From NCBI GenBank assembly GCA_964437215.1, contig CAYTFZ010000045.1, forward strand, positions 1 to 20,070: DNA of 20,070 bases. Reading direction: 5' to 3'. The DNA comes from JAAYAN01 sp964437215 (lineage in GTDB: Bacteria; Bacteroidota; Ignavibacteria; Ignavibacteriales; Melioribacteraceae). The notes under the pieces are model-generated. The model ran no database searches. It saw nothing but the letters and a program-made list of their open reading frames with translations, and was not told where the DNA came from. The translations under genes were made by a program, and so were the position numbers. Shown here one piece after another: positions 1-8,821 of the stretch (positions within the stretch are counted from its first letter, which is position 1; each line of letters starts with the position of its first letter).

Positions 1-354
1 TGAATTTGTATTGTTCAGTAATAATAACGGATTTCTTTTGAAATCAATTTTGTTCAGAAATTCAGTAATAACTTTTACGGATTCAGCATTCTTATCATCG
101 CAAAATATTAAATCAATATATAAAATATCGTGAAATAAGTTAAAATCAATTTGCAAAAACTGGATAAAACTTCCTAATTTAACAAGGGATGTTAATAATT
201 TCATTTTAATAGAAAATCATTTAATTTTGTATAAAAATTCAGTATAGGGCATCAGTATTTTTTTTATATTTACAGATTGAATTTCTGATATAAAGAATTT
301 TTTCTTTATTTCCTTCGATTTTTTAATAATAAAATAATATAATGGAGGATTTTA
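1..354. other. Gene-poor left edge and sdh leader
   Basis: No recognisable gene is present. A frame open from the window edge to a TGA at 131-133 encodes about 43 residues with no recognisable motif, so I do not call it a gene tail. An imperfect direct duplication is visible: TTCAGTAATAA at 14-24 and again at 61-71, each followed by ACGGATT (27-33 and 77-83), and TTGTTCAG at 11-18 and 50-57. The rest is very AT-rich. No promoter for sdhC could be fixed with confidence; TTGCAA at 151-156 followed 18 bp later by TAATTT at 175-180 is only a weak candidate. A GGAGG at 344-348 serves sdhC. Confidence 0.5.
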
Positions 355-1029
355 ATGAGTTGGCTTTTCCGAAGTCTTAATTCTTCCGTCGGTAAAAAAG
401 TGATTATGGCTGTTACCGGTTTATCACTCATTTCATTTTTGATGGTACACCTTTTCGGTAATCTTACACTTTATATCGGGCGCGAAGCGTTCAATGCGTA
501 TGTTGATACGCTTGACATAATCAAACCTTTTATCCGGGTAATAGAAGTTGTTCTTGCCGGAGTATTTATTCTTCATATTCTTAACGGATTGCGCTTATGG
601 ATAGAAAACCGCAAAGCTCGTCCCACTAGATATGCTGTTTCCGGTACGGCAAAAAATACCGATTTTTCGTCGCGTACGATGTTTGTAACCGGCAGCATAA
701 TATTTATCTTTCTGGTATTACACTTATCAACATTCTGGTATAATTTTAATGTTACAGGTCATCCGGAAACCGGTTCACACGATTTTTATACAATATTAGT
801 TTACTGGTTCAGTAATAAACTTTATGCCGTTGCATATATTTTAGCAATGGCTCTTTTAACATTCCATCTTAATCACGGTTTCCAAAGCGCATTTCAAACA
901 TTTGGGTGGAATCATAAGAAATATTTCTCACTTATTAAAACCGCAGGACTTGTTTACGCTTTAATTATGGGAATTGGATTTGCATCTATCCCGATCTATT
1001 TCTCATTTATTAGCGGAGGTAACCAATGA
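355..1029 (+). CDS. sdhC: Succinate dehydrogenase cytochrome b subunit (SdhC, b558 type)
   Basis: This is the membrane anchor of succinate dehydrogenase/fumarate reductase (complex II), which passes electrons between the SdhB iron-sulfur clusters and the quinone pool through haem b. The 224-residue protein shows about five hydrophobic helices and begins with the SSVGKKVIMAVTG pattern typical of the B-type (Bacillus/Bacteroidota) single-polypeptide anchor. Histidines inside or beside helices at H32, H74, H123, H171 and H174 are candidate haem ligands; two haems are usual in this family. The ATG has a GGAGG at 344-348, 6 nt upstream. The stop overlaps the sdhA start in an ATGA, so the genes are translationally coupled. 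The physiological direction (succinate oxidation or fumarate reduction) cannot be read from the sequence. Confidence 0.95.
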   Translation: MSWLFRSLNSSVGKKVIMAVTGLSLISFLMVHLFGNLTLYIGREAFNAYVDTLDIIKPFIRVIEVVLAGVFILHILNGLRLWIENRKARPTRYAVSGTAKNTDFSSRTMFVTGSIIFIFLVLHLSTFWYNFNVTGHPETGSHDFYTILVYWFSNKLYAVAYILAMALLTFHLNHGFQSAFQTFGWNHKKYFSLIKTAGLVYALIMGIGFASIPIYFSFISGGNQ

Positions 1030-2936
1030 TAAAATTAGATTCAAAAATTCCCGAAGGAAATATTTCGGAAAAATGGACAAATCATAAATTTAATATGAAG
1101 CTGGTAAACCCGGCAAATAAAAGAAAATATAGCGTTATTGTTGTTGGAACAGGATTAGCAGGCGCATCCGCGGCAGCATCTTTGGGTGAACTTGGTTACA
1201 ATGTACTTGCTTTTACCTATCACGACAGCGCACGCCGCGCTCATAGTATTGCAGCTCAAGGCGGTATTAATGCAGCTAAAAATTATCAAAACGACGGAGA
1301 TTCGGTTCATAGATTATTTTACGATACAGTTAAGGGCGGCGACTTCCGCGCTCGCGAAGCAAATGTCCACCGTCTTGCAGAAGTTAGCGGAAACATTATT
1401 GATCAGTGTGTTGCTCAGGGTGTGCCTTTTGCACGCGAATACGGCGGACTTTTAGATAACCGTTCATTCGGCGGCGCTCAGGTATCGCGTACTTTTTATG
1501 CAAAGGGACAGACAGGACAGCAGCTTTTACTTGGCGCATACAGTGCATTGAACCGTCAGGTTGCTTTAGGCACAGTTAAAATGATGACTCGAAAAGATAT
1601 GCTTGAACTTGTTATGGTTGATGGCAAAGCCCGCGGAATTATCACGCGCGATCTTGTTACAGGAGCTACAGAAAAATGGGTTGCCGATGCAGTAATTCTT
1701 GCTACTGGCGGTTATTCAAATGTGTTTTTCCTTTCCACAAATGCAATGAACTGTAACACAACTGCAATCTGGCGCGCTCATAAAAAAGGAGCTTTATTCG
1801 CAAATCCTTGTTACACACAGATACACCCTACTTGTCTTCCTATTCATGGAGAAAGCCAGAGTAAATTAACTCTCATGAGTGAAAGTTTACGTAACGACGG
1901 AAGAATCTGGGTTTCAAAGAAAAAAGGCGATATGAGAAATGCCAATGATATTCCGGAAGAAGACAGAGATTATTATCTCGAAAGAAAATATCCTTCATAC
2001 GGAAATCTTTCACCGCGCGATATTTCTTCAAGAAGCGCAAAAGAAGCTTTTGATGACGGACGCGGAGTGAAAGGCGGCGAAGCTGTTTATCTCGATTTTT
2101 CGGATGCCATCAAGCGATTAGGCAAACACGTTATTGCAGACAGATATGGAAACTTGTTCGATATTTACGAAACAATTACAGGCGAAAATCCTTACCAAAC
2201 ACCAATGATGATTTATCCTGCTCCGCATTACACTATGGGCGGACTTTGGGTGGATTACAACCTTATGAGCACAATTCCAGGTTTATTCGTTCTTGGCGAA
2301 GCAAACTTCTCCGATCACGGAGCAAACAGACTTGGCGCGAGCGCTCTTATGCAGGGTCTTGCCGACGGTTATTTCGTAATTCCTTACACAATCAGCAACT
2401 ATCTTGCAGAAAATAAACCAGACGGATTGAAAACTTCAAGTGCAGAATTCGGCAAAGTTGAAAAGGATGTTAGTGAAATTACAAACAAATTGCTTTCGAT
2501 AAACGGAAAACAAACCGTTGATGAAATTCACAAAAAACTTGGCAGAATTATGTGGAATAAAGTTGGTATGGCGCGAAACGAAAAAGGATTGAACGAAGCC
2601 ATTAAAGAAATCAGCCAATTGAGAGAAGAATTCTGGAAAGATGTTAAAGTAGTTGGCAAAGCAGATGAATTAAACCAGAATCTTGAAAGAGCCGGAAGAG
2701 TTGCCGATTATTTGGAATTAGGCGAATTAATGGCTGTTGATGCTCTCCACAGAAAAGAAAGCTGCGGCGGACATTTCCGCGAGGAATATCAAACTGAAGA
2801 AGGCGAAGCAAAGCGCGATGATGAAAACTTTGCTTATGTTGGAGCTTGGGAATATGAAAAACTTGGCAAATGGAATCTGCATAAAGAAGAGCTGAAATTT
2901 GAATCTGTAAAATTAGCTACAAGGAGTTACAAGTAA
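1026..2936 (+). CDS. sdhA: Succinate dehydrogenase/fumarate reductase flavoprotein subunit
   Basis: This is the catalytic FAD subunit of complex II, interconverting succinate and fumarate at the cytoplasmic face of the membrane. At 636 residues it has normal family length. It shows the N-terminal dinucleotide-binding motif GTGLAGASAA (about 41-50), then AHSIAAQGG (72-80), in which H73 matches the histidine that carries covalent FAD. The substrate-site motif HPT is at 267-269, RDISSR is near 331, and the conserved HYTMGG and GEANFSDHGANRLGA blocks lie in the second half. The C-terminal RKESCGGHFREEY segment is typical. The ATG overlaps the sdhC stop by 4 nt and has a GGAGG at 1015-1019. It overlaps sdhB by one base. 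Confidence 0.97.
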   Translation: MIKLDSKIPEGNISEKWTNHKFNMKLVNPANKRKYSVIVVGTGLAGASAAASLGELGYNVLAFTYHDSARRAHSIAAQGGINAAKNYQNDGDSVHRLFYDTVKGGDFRAREANVHRLAEVSGNIIDQCVAQGVPFAREYGGLLDNRSFGGAQVSRTFYAKGQTGQQLLLGAYSALNRQVALGTVKMMTRKDMLELVMVDGKARGIITRDLVTGATEKWVADAVILATGGYSNVFFLSTNAMNCNTTAIWRAHKKGALFANPCYTQIHPTCLPIHGESQSKLTLMSESLRNDGRIWVSKKKGDMRNANDIPEEDRDYYLERKYPSYGNLSPRDISSRSAKEAFDDGRGVKGGEAVYLDFSDAIKRLGKHVIADRYGNLFDIYETITGENPYQTPMMIYPAPHYTMGGLWVDYNLMSTIPGLFVLGEANFSDHGANRLGASALMQGLADGYFVIPYTISNYLAENKPDGLKTSSAEFGKVEKDVSEITNKLLSINGKQTVDEIHKKLGRIMWNKVGMARNEKGLNEAIKEISQLREEFWKDVKVVGKADELNQNLERAGRVADYLELGELMAVDALHRKESCGGHFREEYQTEEGEAKRDDENFAYVGAWEYEKLGKWNLHKEELKFESVKLATRSYK

Positions 2937-3703
2937 TGAGCGAAAATAAATTAAACCTCACATTAAAAATATGGAAACAAGCCGGAACAAATGCTCCGGG
3001 AAGTTTCGAAACTTACAAAGTTGCTGTATCTCCTGATGCTTCGTTTTTGGAAATGCTTGATGAGCTGAATGACGGATTGGAAAGAGAAGGCAAAGATCCT
3101 GTTGCTTTTGAAAGCGATTGCAGAGAAGGTATCTGCGGAACCTGCGGACTTGTAATTAACGGACAGCCTCATGGACCTGTTCCACGCGTTGCAACTTGTC
3201 AGCTGCATATGCGTAACTTTAAAAATGGCGAAACTGTTTATATTGAACCATTCCGTGCAAAAGCATTTCCGGTTTTGCGGGATTTGATAGTTGACCGTTC
3301 TGCGTTCGATAAAATTATGCATGCAGGCGGATATGTTTCGGTTAATACCGGCGGTGTGCCCGATGCAAATGCAATTCCTATTCCTAAAGATATTGCTGCC
3401 GAAGCTTTTGATGCAGCAGCCTGCATCGGTTGCGGCGCTTGCGTTGCAGCATGTAAAAATGCCTCGGCAATGCTTTTTATGAGTGCGAAAATTTCTCAGC
3501 TTGCACTGCTTCCGCAAGGACAAGCCGAAAGACATCAGCGTGTAGAATCAATGGTAGCCAAAATGGACGAACTCGGTTTCGGGGCTTGTACAAATACTTA
3601 TGCTTGCGAAGCAGAATGCCCAAAAGGTATTTCAATATCGAACATTGCAAGGATGAATAGAGAATTTATTGTTTCTAAAATTGTGTCGAAGCTAACAGAT
3701 TAA
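2936..3703 (+). CDS. sdhB: Succinate dehydrogenase/fumarate reductase iron-sulfur subunit
   Basis: This is the electron-transfer subunit between the SdhA flavin and the SdhC haem/quinone site. The 255-residue protein carries the full cluster set. C62, C67, C70 and C88 fit the [2Fe-2S] ferredoxin domain. C163, C166 and C169 with C228 fit the [4Fe-4S] cluster, and C173, C218 and C224 fit the [3Fe-4S] cluster, by analogy with E. coli SdhB. The start ATG shares one base with the sdhA TAA and has AAGGAG upstream (2921-2926). It is the last gene of the sdhCAB operon and is followed by a strong hairpin terminator. Confidence 0.97.
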   Translation: MSENKLNLTLKIWKQAGTNAPGSFETYKVAVSPDASFLEMLDELNDGLEREGKDPVAFESDCREGICGTCGLVINGQPHGPVPRVATCQLHMRNFKNGETVYIEPFRAKAFPVLRDLIVDRSAFDKIMHAGGYVSVNTGGVPDANAIPIPKDIAAEAFDAAACIGCGACVAACKNASAMLFMSAKISQLALLPQGQAERHQRVESMVAKMDELGFGACTNTYACEAECPKGISISNIARMNREFIVSKIVSKLTD

Positions 3704-3720
3704 GAAGTATTTATTTAATA

Positions 3721-3751
3721 AAATCCCGGTTATTTTTAATCGGGATTTTTT
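3721..3751 (+). terminator. Rho-independent terminator of sdhCAB
   Basis: A 12-bp stem pairs AAATCCCGGTTA (3721-3732) with TAATCGGGATTT (3737-3748), including one G-T pair, around a TTTT loop. The T-run (3746-3751) overlaps the 3' arm. It lies 17 nt after the sdhB stop and separates the sdh operon from the next gene. Confidence 0.9.
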
Positions 3752-3806
3752 ATTTATACAAACATTCTTATTTTTTGGGTAACGTTTTAAAATTATAGTA
3801 TATAAC

Positions 3807-6278
3807 ATGTTTGAAAAAGAACTAAAATTTATTGATGGGTTTAATGCAAGCAGAATTAAAAAGCTTGGTAATTATTTAACCTTTGGCGAAATGGTTGCAG
3901 CAAATCTGCATCCGGCTGTCATGCGATATATTTCTGCCGAAATTGATTTTATAATATACAATGACAGAAAAAAAATTACACATGATTCTGTTTTCAGCTA
4001 TTCCGGAAGAGAAATAAACGAATTGTTTATAAAGATGTCTGAAATTATTAAACGGGATAAAAAGTTTTCTTCCGATTTTCTTTCGGAAACCGCGTATAAA
4101 GCTTCAAACTTTAATATTAATTTTCTTATTCAGCCCAAAGCAACATTAATGAAATTTGTTTTTGGTGATGAATCCGAAATGTCTGTTTCCGAAATTCAAC
4201 AATCGCTGAATTATCTTTATTATTACGATTACATAAACAGTGTTTTCAATAATTATTTCAGTAAAAAAAGAGTTTTAACGCTTTCTTCCGAAGATTTTGA
4301 AGACCTTCTTACAAAAATTCAGCTGAATACTTTCAAAAAAAGCAGCTCCGCTTTAATAAGCAATATGCTTGTTTCAATCGGCGATTTTTTTAATATCGGT
4401 TCTGTAGATAAAGCCATAGTTCCAATTAACGCGGTGCAGATTTATTTTCACGAGCTTGGGCAGCCTAAATTCGAAAAACGGATTGATGATTTCAGGAAAC
4501 GTGAAGATAAGGGAAATTTAAAAATTGAGGATATTGTAAGAATATTATTCAGCGAATCAGCCGTAGGAATTGTAAAGATTGAAGAAGTGGTTCCAGAAAA
4601 ACCGGTTGAACCTGCCGTTCCAGTTGATGACGAAACTGCAGGCGAAAAAGTGCTTGAACTTGTTGCAGAAATGAAAACCAATGCTCCGGTAGAAGAAAAA
4701 ATTGAAGATGAAATTGTTCAAGAAAGACCGAAAATATCAATTGAAGAGCCTTTGGAGACAGAAAACATAATTGCTAAAGCTGATATGAAGGAAGCTGCAG
4801 AAATTGAAAAAACAGTTGTACCCGAAGAAGAACCGGTAGCAGAGAATAAAGAAAAAATTGTTGAAACGGTTAAGCCTGTAATTGATGAAGTTTCAGAGGA
4901 TGTTCAGGATTATGAGAAAACTGAACAGAAGATAGAACACATTATTGAAGAAGTTTCATCGGATAAAGCATCAAGTCAACAAAGTGAACCGGAAAGTATA
5001 ATTGCTATAAAAGATGCTGAAGATGAACCGGAGATACCTGCTGAAAAATTAAACGTTTCTGAAACTGAATCTGTTTTAGAAGAAAATTTAGAGACTGTCT
5101 TGCCAAATTCTGATGAGTTGGGTAAATCGACATCCCCCCAAAAAGATTCAACAAAATCAATTGATGATATCTTTGAAGAGTTTATTCCTGCTAAACCGGA
5201 AATAGTAAATCCTGTTATTGAGAATACTATTCCCGATTTTATATCACATGATGAACATAAAGAAGTTGAAATTGAAAATAAGAAATTAAATTCTTCGCAC
5301 AATGAAATAAAACATCCTGTTTCAGAAGAAAAAAATGATATTGAACAAACTGAGCAAAAAGTTACTGCTTCTAAAATAGATACAATGTTCGAAGAAATTA
5401 AAAAAGCTGAAATCCCCGAAAAAAACACACGGGATACGGAATTATTATCTAATACTTATGAAGATGAAATAAATATATCTTCTAATTCAGTATTACAGAC
5501 TGACGAGAAGACATTAAACGAACCTCAAATCTCAGTTCCAACTCATTTCGAATCGGAAAATAAAAATATTATTGATGATAAGGATGAAATAAAAGAAAAG
5601 CAAACAGAATTCAGATTATCTGCAACCCAGCATCTTCAAAAGGAAAATGATTTAAGTTTGAAAAAAACTTCCGAAAGTGAAGAAAAGAAAGCAAAAATGC
5701 ATTCAATCTCGGAATTGAAGGAAAAAATCTTCGGCAGTATAAGCGATGAAATTTCTGCCCAGCAAGGGCTCATTTCAAAAATGCCTTCAATGAGTAAAGA
5801 AAGTATTCAGCAAAATAAAAGTATTCCTCAAACAGAACCGGTTAAAAACGAAATACAACATCAGGCGGCTCCTCCCAGAACACAAACTTCAGAAAATAAA
5901 CCCCCGGTTTCTCAAAAATTGAAATTTGTTCTGCCAGAGGACGAAGAAGAAAAGACAGAAATAAGATTTTTCAGTCCCGGACCAAAACAAGAAGAAAAAG
6001 CACCTGTAAAGAAATTAAAGTATAATGCAAGCGGTCCGGTAGAGCGAAGATTGAAAGCTTCGAAACTTGTTTTAGATAAACGGATTAATAAAATTCTTGA
6101 AGTAGTATTTGATAATGATATGGATGATTTTGCAGGAGCAATTGATCTTTTAGCGGAATGTCCGAGTCCCGGCGAAGCTCATACATTGATAGATATGATT
6201 GCGGGACAGCACAGGCTTGACCCTTCACAGAGAGAAGTTGATTTATTTAAAAAACTGGTTAATGAATATTTTATCTGA
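3807..6278 (+). CDS. Hypothetical protein with long acidic low-complexity middle, upstream of obgE
   Basis: I do not recognise this 823-residue protein. Three zones are visible. Residues 1 to about 255 look folded and helical, rich in Phe, Tyr and Ile. Residues about 258-735 are dominated by Glu, Lys, Pro, Val and Ser, with recurring VEEK-, EPV- and PEEE-like stretches, so this part is probably disordered. The last 75 or so residues (from VERRLKASK) are again compact, with hydrophobic heptads, a CPSPGEAH turn and a helical end. There is no signal peptide and no transmembrane segment, so a cytoplasmic location is likely. No ribosome binding site precedes the ATG. The obgE start lies 9 nt after the stop, implying cotranscription. 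A scaffold or adaptor role is only a guess from shape. The coding frame itself is convincing because it is long and uninterrupted. Confidence 0.8.
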   Translation: MFEKELKFIDGFNASRIKKLGNYLTFGEMVAANLHPAVMRYISAEIDFIIYNDRKKITHDSVFSYSGREINELFIKMSEIIKRDKKFSSDFLSETAYKASNFNINFLIQPKATLMKFVFGDESEMSVSEIQQSLNYLYYYDYINSVFNNYFSKKRVLTLSSEDFEDLLTKIQLNTFKKSSSALISNMLVSIGDFFNIGSVDKAIVPINAVQIYFHELGQPKFEKRIDDFRKREDKGNLKIEDIVRILFSESAVGIVKIEEVVPEKPVEPAVPVDDETAGEKVLELVAEMKTNAPVEEKIEDEIVQERPKISIEEPLETENIIAKADMKEAAEIEKTVVPEEEPVAENKEKIVETVKPVIDEVSEDVQDYEKTEQKIEHIIEEVSSDKASSQQSEPESIIAIKDAEDEPEIPAEKLNVSETESVLEENLETVLPNSDELGKSTSPQKDSTKSIDDIFEEFIPAKPEIVNPVIENTIPDFISHDEHKEVEIENKKLNSSHNEIKHPVSEEKNDIEQTEQKVTASKIDTMFEEIKKAEIPEKNTRDTELLSNTYEDEINISSNSVLQTDEKTLNEPQISVPTHFESENKNIIDDKDEIKEKQTEFRLSATQHLQKENDLSLKKTSESEEKKAKMHSISELKEKIFGSISDEISAQQGLISKMPSMSKESIQQNKSIPQTEPVKNEIQHQAAPPRTQTSENKPPVSQKLKFVLPEDEEEKTEIRFFSPGPKQEEKAPVKKLKYNASGPVERRLKASKLVLDKRINKILEVVFDNDMDDFAGAIDLLAECPSPGEAHTLIDMIAGQHRLDPSQREVDLFKKLVNEYFI

Positions 6279-6287
6279 TAAAAATTA

Positions 6288-7274
6288 ATGTTTATAGATT
6301 ATTGTGAGATTACAGTTACTGCCGGAGACGGCGGTAGCGGAGCTGTTGCTTTCCGCAGAGAAAAATATGTTCCTAAAGGCGGACCAGCTGGCGGAAACGG
6401 CGGAAACGGCGGAAATGTTGTTTTTACAGCCGATGACAATTTATTGACGCTTCTTGATTTTCGTTATAAAAGAGAGTATAAAGCAGAAAACGGCGATAAA
6501 GGTGCAAATTCGCTTAAAGATGGAAAAAGCGGCTCAGACTTATTAATTAAAGTTCCAGTAGGCACTGTAATACGAAACCTTGAGACTAAAGAAATAATTT
6601 GCGATCTCGATAAAGGCGGAAAAAAATTTACAGTCGTCCGGGGTGGAAAAGGCGGAAAAGGAAACTCAAATTTTGCAACTCCAACAAATCAGGCACCGCG
6701 TTATGCCCAGCCCGGCATACCCGGCGAATCGGTTGATGTATGTCTTGAACTGAAATTATTAGCCGATGTAGGACTTGTAGGATTTCCGAATGCAGGAAAA
6801 TCTACACTTATAAGTGTAATATCCGCAGCTAAACCAAAAATAGCAGATTATCCGTTTACAACTCTTGAGCCAAATTTAGGTATTGTAAAATATGCAGACG
6901 AGAAAAGCTTTGTAGTGGCTGATATTCCTGGTATTATAGAAGGAGCCCACGAAGGAAAGGGTTTAGGAATTAAATTTCTTAAACACATAGAGCGGACAAA
7001 AATATTGCTTATACTGATTGATGTAATGGAAAAAGATTATAAAAAGACATATAAAACATTAATTAACGAATTAGAAAGTTACAGTCCGGTTCTTGCCGCA
7101 AAAAAGAAAATAGTTGCAATATCTAAAACAGATTTGATTGAATCTTCTGAACTGCAAAAAATTACAAAAACTAAATTCAGTAAATATGATGGCAAAGTTA
7201 TTGCGTTTTCATCAGCTTCGCAGCAGGGAATAAAAGAATTATTGGATAATTTGTGGGAGAATCTAAAAAATTAA
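6288..7274 (+). CDS. obgE: GTPase Obg (ribosome assembly)
   Basis: Obg GTPases bind the 50S subunit and act in late ribosome assembly and stress control. The 328-residue protein starts with the glycine-rich Obg fold (GGNGGNGGN near 35-43, GGKGGKGN near 119-126). The G domain follows: G1 GFPNAGKST 165-173, G2 FTT 190-192, G3 DIPG 212-215, G4 SKTD 279-282, G5 SSA 308-310. G4 has Ser in place of the usual Asn of NKxD; Thr or Ser there is, as I recall, common in Bacteroidota Obg proteins. There is no OCT extension, so the protein is short. No Shine-Dalgarno is visible, and translation may be coupled to the upstream gene, whose stop lies 9 nt away. Confidence 0.96.
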   Translation: MFIDYCEITVTAGDGGSGAVAFRREKYVPKGGPAGGNGGNGGNVVFTADDNLLTLLDFRYKREYKAENGDKGANSLKDGKSGSDLLIKVPVGTVIRNLETKEIICDLDKGGKKFTVVRGGKGGKGNSNFATPTNQAPRYAQPGIPGESVDVCLELKLLADVGLVGFPNAGKSTLISVISAAKPKIADYPFTTLEPNLGIVKYADEKSFVVADIPGIIEGAHEGKGLGIKFLKHIERTKILLILIDVMEKDYKKTYKTLINELESYSPVLAAKKKIVAISKTDLIESSELQKITKTKFSKYDGKVIAFSSASQQGIKELLDNLWENLKN

Positions 7275-8260
7275 ACATATCATCTTATTTATTTAAGATT
7301 TTTCTTCTTTTTCTGCTTTCATTTGTAACAAGTATTTTTTGTCTTGGATTCGGATCTGCAGAAATAGATTTTTATGAAATAATAAATATCCTGCTGGGCA
7401 ATGGCAATTCCGCTACGGTAAAAATAATTTACGAAATCAGGCTTCCCCGAATTATTTTGGCGTTTTTAGTTGGAGGAGGTTTATCAGTTGCCGGGGCAGT
7501 ATTTCAAGCTATTTTAATGAATCCATTGGCAGAGCCCTATATTTTAGGTATTTCAAGCGGCGGAGCTTTTGGAGCAGTTTTTTCCCTTTTACTAGGGTTA
7601 TCTTTTATAGGAACGCAGGCATTAGCATTTGCCGGATCGTGTATGGTTATTTTTCTTGTATTTATTTTAGGAAAAAGATTCGGCGAACTGGAATCGAATG
7701 TTTTACTTCTTACAGGGGTTATGGTCGGCGCTTTTTTTTCGGCAATATTACTTGTGCTAGTCACATTTTTGGACAGTACTCTGCGAAGTGCGGTTTTCTG
7801 GCTGATAGGTAACTTATCTTTAGCTCAAAATGATTCTCTCTATTATGTTGCTCCTGTTGTAATAATAACTTCCGGGTTTTTAATATTAAACGGACAAAAA
7901 TTCAATGTGCTGGCAATGGGTACAACCAGCGCAAAACGGCTAGGTATAAATACAAAAATTCTTGTTAATGTCTCTTACATAATTGTAAGCGCAATGATAG
8001 GTTCCATTGTTTCTGTAAGCGGAATAATCGGGTTTGTAGGACTTTTAATCCCGCATATTTGCCGTCTTATTTTCGGGCTCGATAACAGAATTATTATTCC
8101 GGCATCTTTCTTTTTAGGTGCAGCATATCTGGTTATTGCTGATACGATTGGACGGACGATAATTGCCCCTTCGGAACTTCCAGTAGGGGCAGTTACGGCT
8201 ATTTTAGGAGCTCCGGTATTTATATATCTTTTACGCCGCCGTTTTAATTCGGTAAGCTGA
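7253..8260 (+). CDS. FecCD/BtuC-family ABC transporter permease
   Basis: This is an inner-membrane permease of the iron-siderophore/haem/cobalamin importer family. The 335 residues form about nine or ten hydrophobic helices. The family signature LPRIILAFLVGGGLSVAG lies at 64-81, followed by the conserved AILMNPLAEPYILGISSGGAFGA block (86-108), the ATPase-coupling loop GFVGLLIPHICRLIFG (260-275) and the C-terminal GAPVFIYLL. The only usable start is a GTG inside obgE, giving a 22-nt overlap, so it is probably translationally coupled. No ATPase or binding-protein gene is adjacent, so its partners and substrate (Fe complex, haem or B12) cannot be assigned here. Confidence 0.88.
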   Translation: MGESKKLNISSYLFKIFLLFLLSFVTSIFCLGFGSAEIDFYEIINILLGNGNSATVKIIYEIRLPRIILAFLVGGGLSVAGAVFQAILMNPLAEPYILGISSGGAFGAVFSLLLGLSFIGTQALAFAGSCMVIFLVFILGKRFGELESNVLLLTGVMVGAFFSAILLVLVTFLDSTLRSAVFWLIGNLSLAQNDSLYYVAPVVIITSGFLILNGQKFNVLAMGTTSAKRLGINTKILVNVSYIIVSAMIGSIVSVSGIIGFVGLLIPHICRLIFGLDNRIIIPASFFLGAAYLVIADTIGRTIIAPSELPVGAVTAILGAPVFIYLLRRRFNSVS

Positions 8261-8297
8261 TAAAATAAAGAGTTTGACAATAACATAATTAAATTAC

Positions 8298-8326
8298 TTG
8301 AAGTTATTAGCGGGAGGTATTATATT
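8298..8326 (+). promoter_or_regulatory. Candidate sigma-70-type promoter of tRNA-Met/secG
   Basis: TTGAAG (8298-8303) and TATATT (8321-8326) are separated by exactly 17 bp and end 23 nt before the tRNA. This spacing and position suit a tRNA promoter. A perfect TTGACA at 8274-8279 lies nearby but has no matching -10 element. Confidence 0.5.
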
Positions 8327-8349
8327 AGATGCTCGTTTTTATAAATTTT

Positions 8350-8423
8350 GGCGAGGTAGCTCAGTAGGTCAGAGCAGTGGAATCATAATCCACGTGTCGG
8401 GGGTTCAAATCCCTCCCTCGCTA
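8350..8423 (+). tRNA. tRNA-Met (anticodon CAT)
   Basis: A complete 74-nt cloverleaf can be folded by hand. The acceptor stem pairs GGCGAGG with CCTCGCT (first pair G-T). The D stem is GCTC/GAGC, the anticodon stem is GTGGA/TCCAC with loop ATCATAA (anticodon CAT), and the T stem is GGGGG/CCCTC with loop TTCAAAT. Discriminator A73 is at 8423, and CCA is not encoded (CTT follows). It resembles elongator tRNA-Met of Bacteroidota. A CAT anticodon could also be tRNA-Ile2 after lysidine modification, which the sequence cannot fully exclude. The initiator type is unlikely because the acceptor has no terminal C-A mismatch. secG starts 20 nt downstream, so both probably sit on one transcript. Confidence 0.93.
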
Positions 8424-8443
8424 CTTATTTTTTTGGAGATAAT

Positions 8444-8785
8444 ATGACATTATACAGTCTTTTAATAATTTTATCAGTTTTAATTGCAATAGTTTTGATT
8501 ATTGCTGTGTTAATGCAATCAAGTAAAGGTGGTGGATTATCAGGTATCGCCGGAGGTTCCGGTATGGGAACAATGTTCGGGGCAAGACGAACTGCCGATA
8601 TTTTAAGCAAAGTTACTTGGTGGCTGGGTGGATTATTAGTTGTATTAGCCTTGGTAATAAATCTTTTTCTTGTCCATCCCGATTCAAAAGGACAGGGTTC
8701 TGAAAGTATAATTCAGCAAAGCACGCGTCAAGCGCCAACATCAGCACCGGTTGCCCCGCCAAGTCCTACAAATGTTAATCCTTAA
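8444..8785 (+). CDS. secG: Preprotein translocase subunit SecG
   Basis: SecG assists SecA-driven export through SecYEG. The 113-residue protein has two hydrophobic helices (about 3-24 and 57-77). Between them is the family's conserved cytoplasmic segment: LMQSSKGGGLSG (23-34), a glycine-rich stretch, and ARRTADILSKVTWW (47-60), which matches the family's usual L-x-K-x-T motif. The tail is Pro/Ala/Ser-rich. GGAG at 8435-8438 precedes the ATG. The gene follows the tRNA by 20 nt and ends at a clear terminator. Confidence 0.95.
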   Translation: MTLYSLLIILSVLIAIVLIIAVLMQSSKGGGLSGIAGGSGMGTMFGARRTADILSKVTWWLGGLLVVLALVINLFLVHPDSKGQGSESIIQQSTRQAPTSAPVAPPSPTNVNP

Positions 8786-8792
8786 GTTTAAG

Positions 8793-8821
8793 AACCCCGG
8801 AAAGTTAGCCGGGGTTTTTTA
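8793..8821 (+). terminator. Rho-independent terminator of tRNA-Met/secG
   Basis: The stem AACCCCGG (8793-8800) pairs with CCGGGGTT (8809-8816) around an 8-nt loop, followed by a T-run to 8820. The T-run overlaps the stop codon of the convergent dacB-like gene. On the minus strand the hairpin is followed only by a weak TTCTT, so bidirectional use is uncertain. Confidence 0.88.

Noticed and set aside
2..133. Tail of an upstream gene entering at the left edge
   Set aside because: The open frame is only 43 codons in AT-rich sequence with an internal duplication and no recognisable protein motif.
2963..3535. 190-residue antisense ORF over sdhB
   Set aside because: It mirrors a strongly conserved gene, has an unnatural composition and no recognisable motif; it is a shadow frame.
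4976..5428. 150-residue antisense ORF over the acidic middle of the 823-residue gene
   Set aside because: Its Ser/Phe-rich composition is the mechanical complement of GAA-rich coding repeats; no start signal of its own.
8274..8279. TTGACA as the -35 box of the tRNA promoter
   Set aside because: No -10-like sequence occurs at 16-18 bp; the TTGAAG/TATATT pair further downstream fits better.
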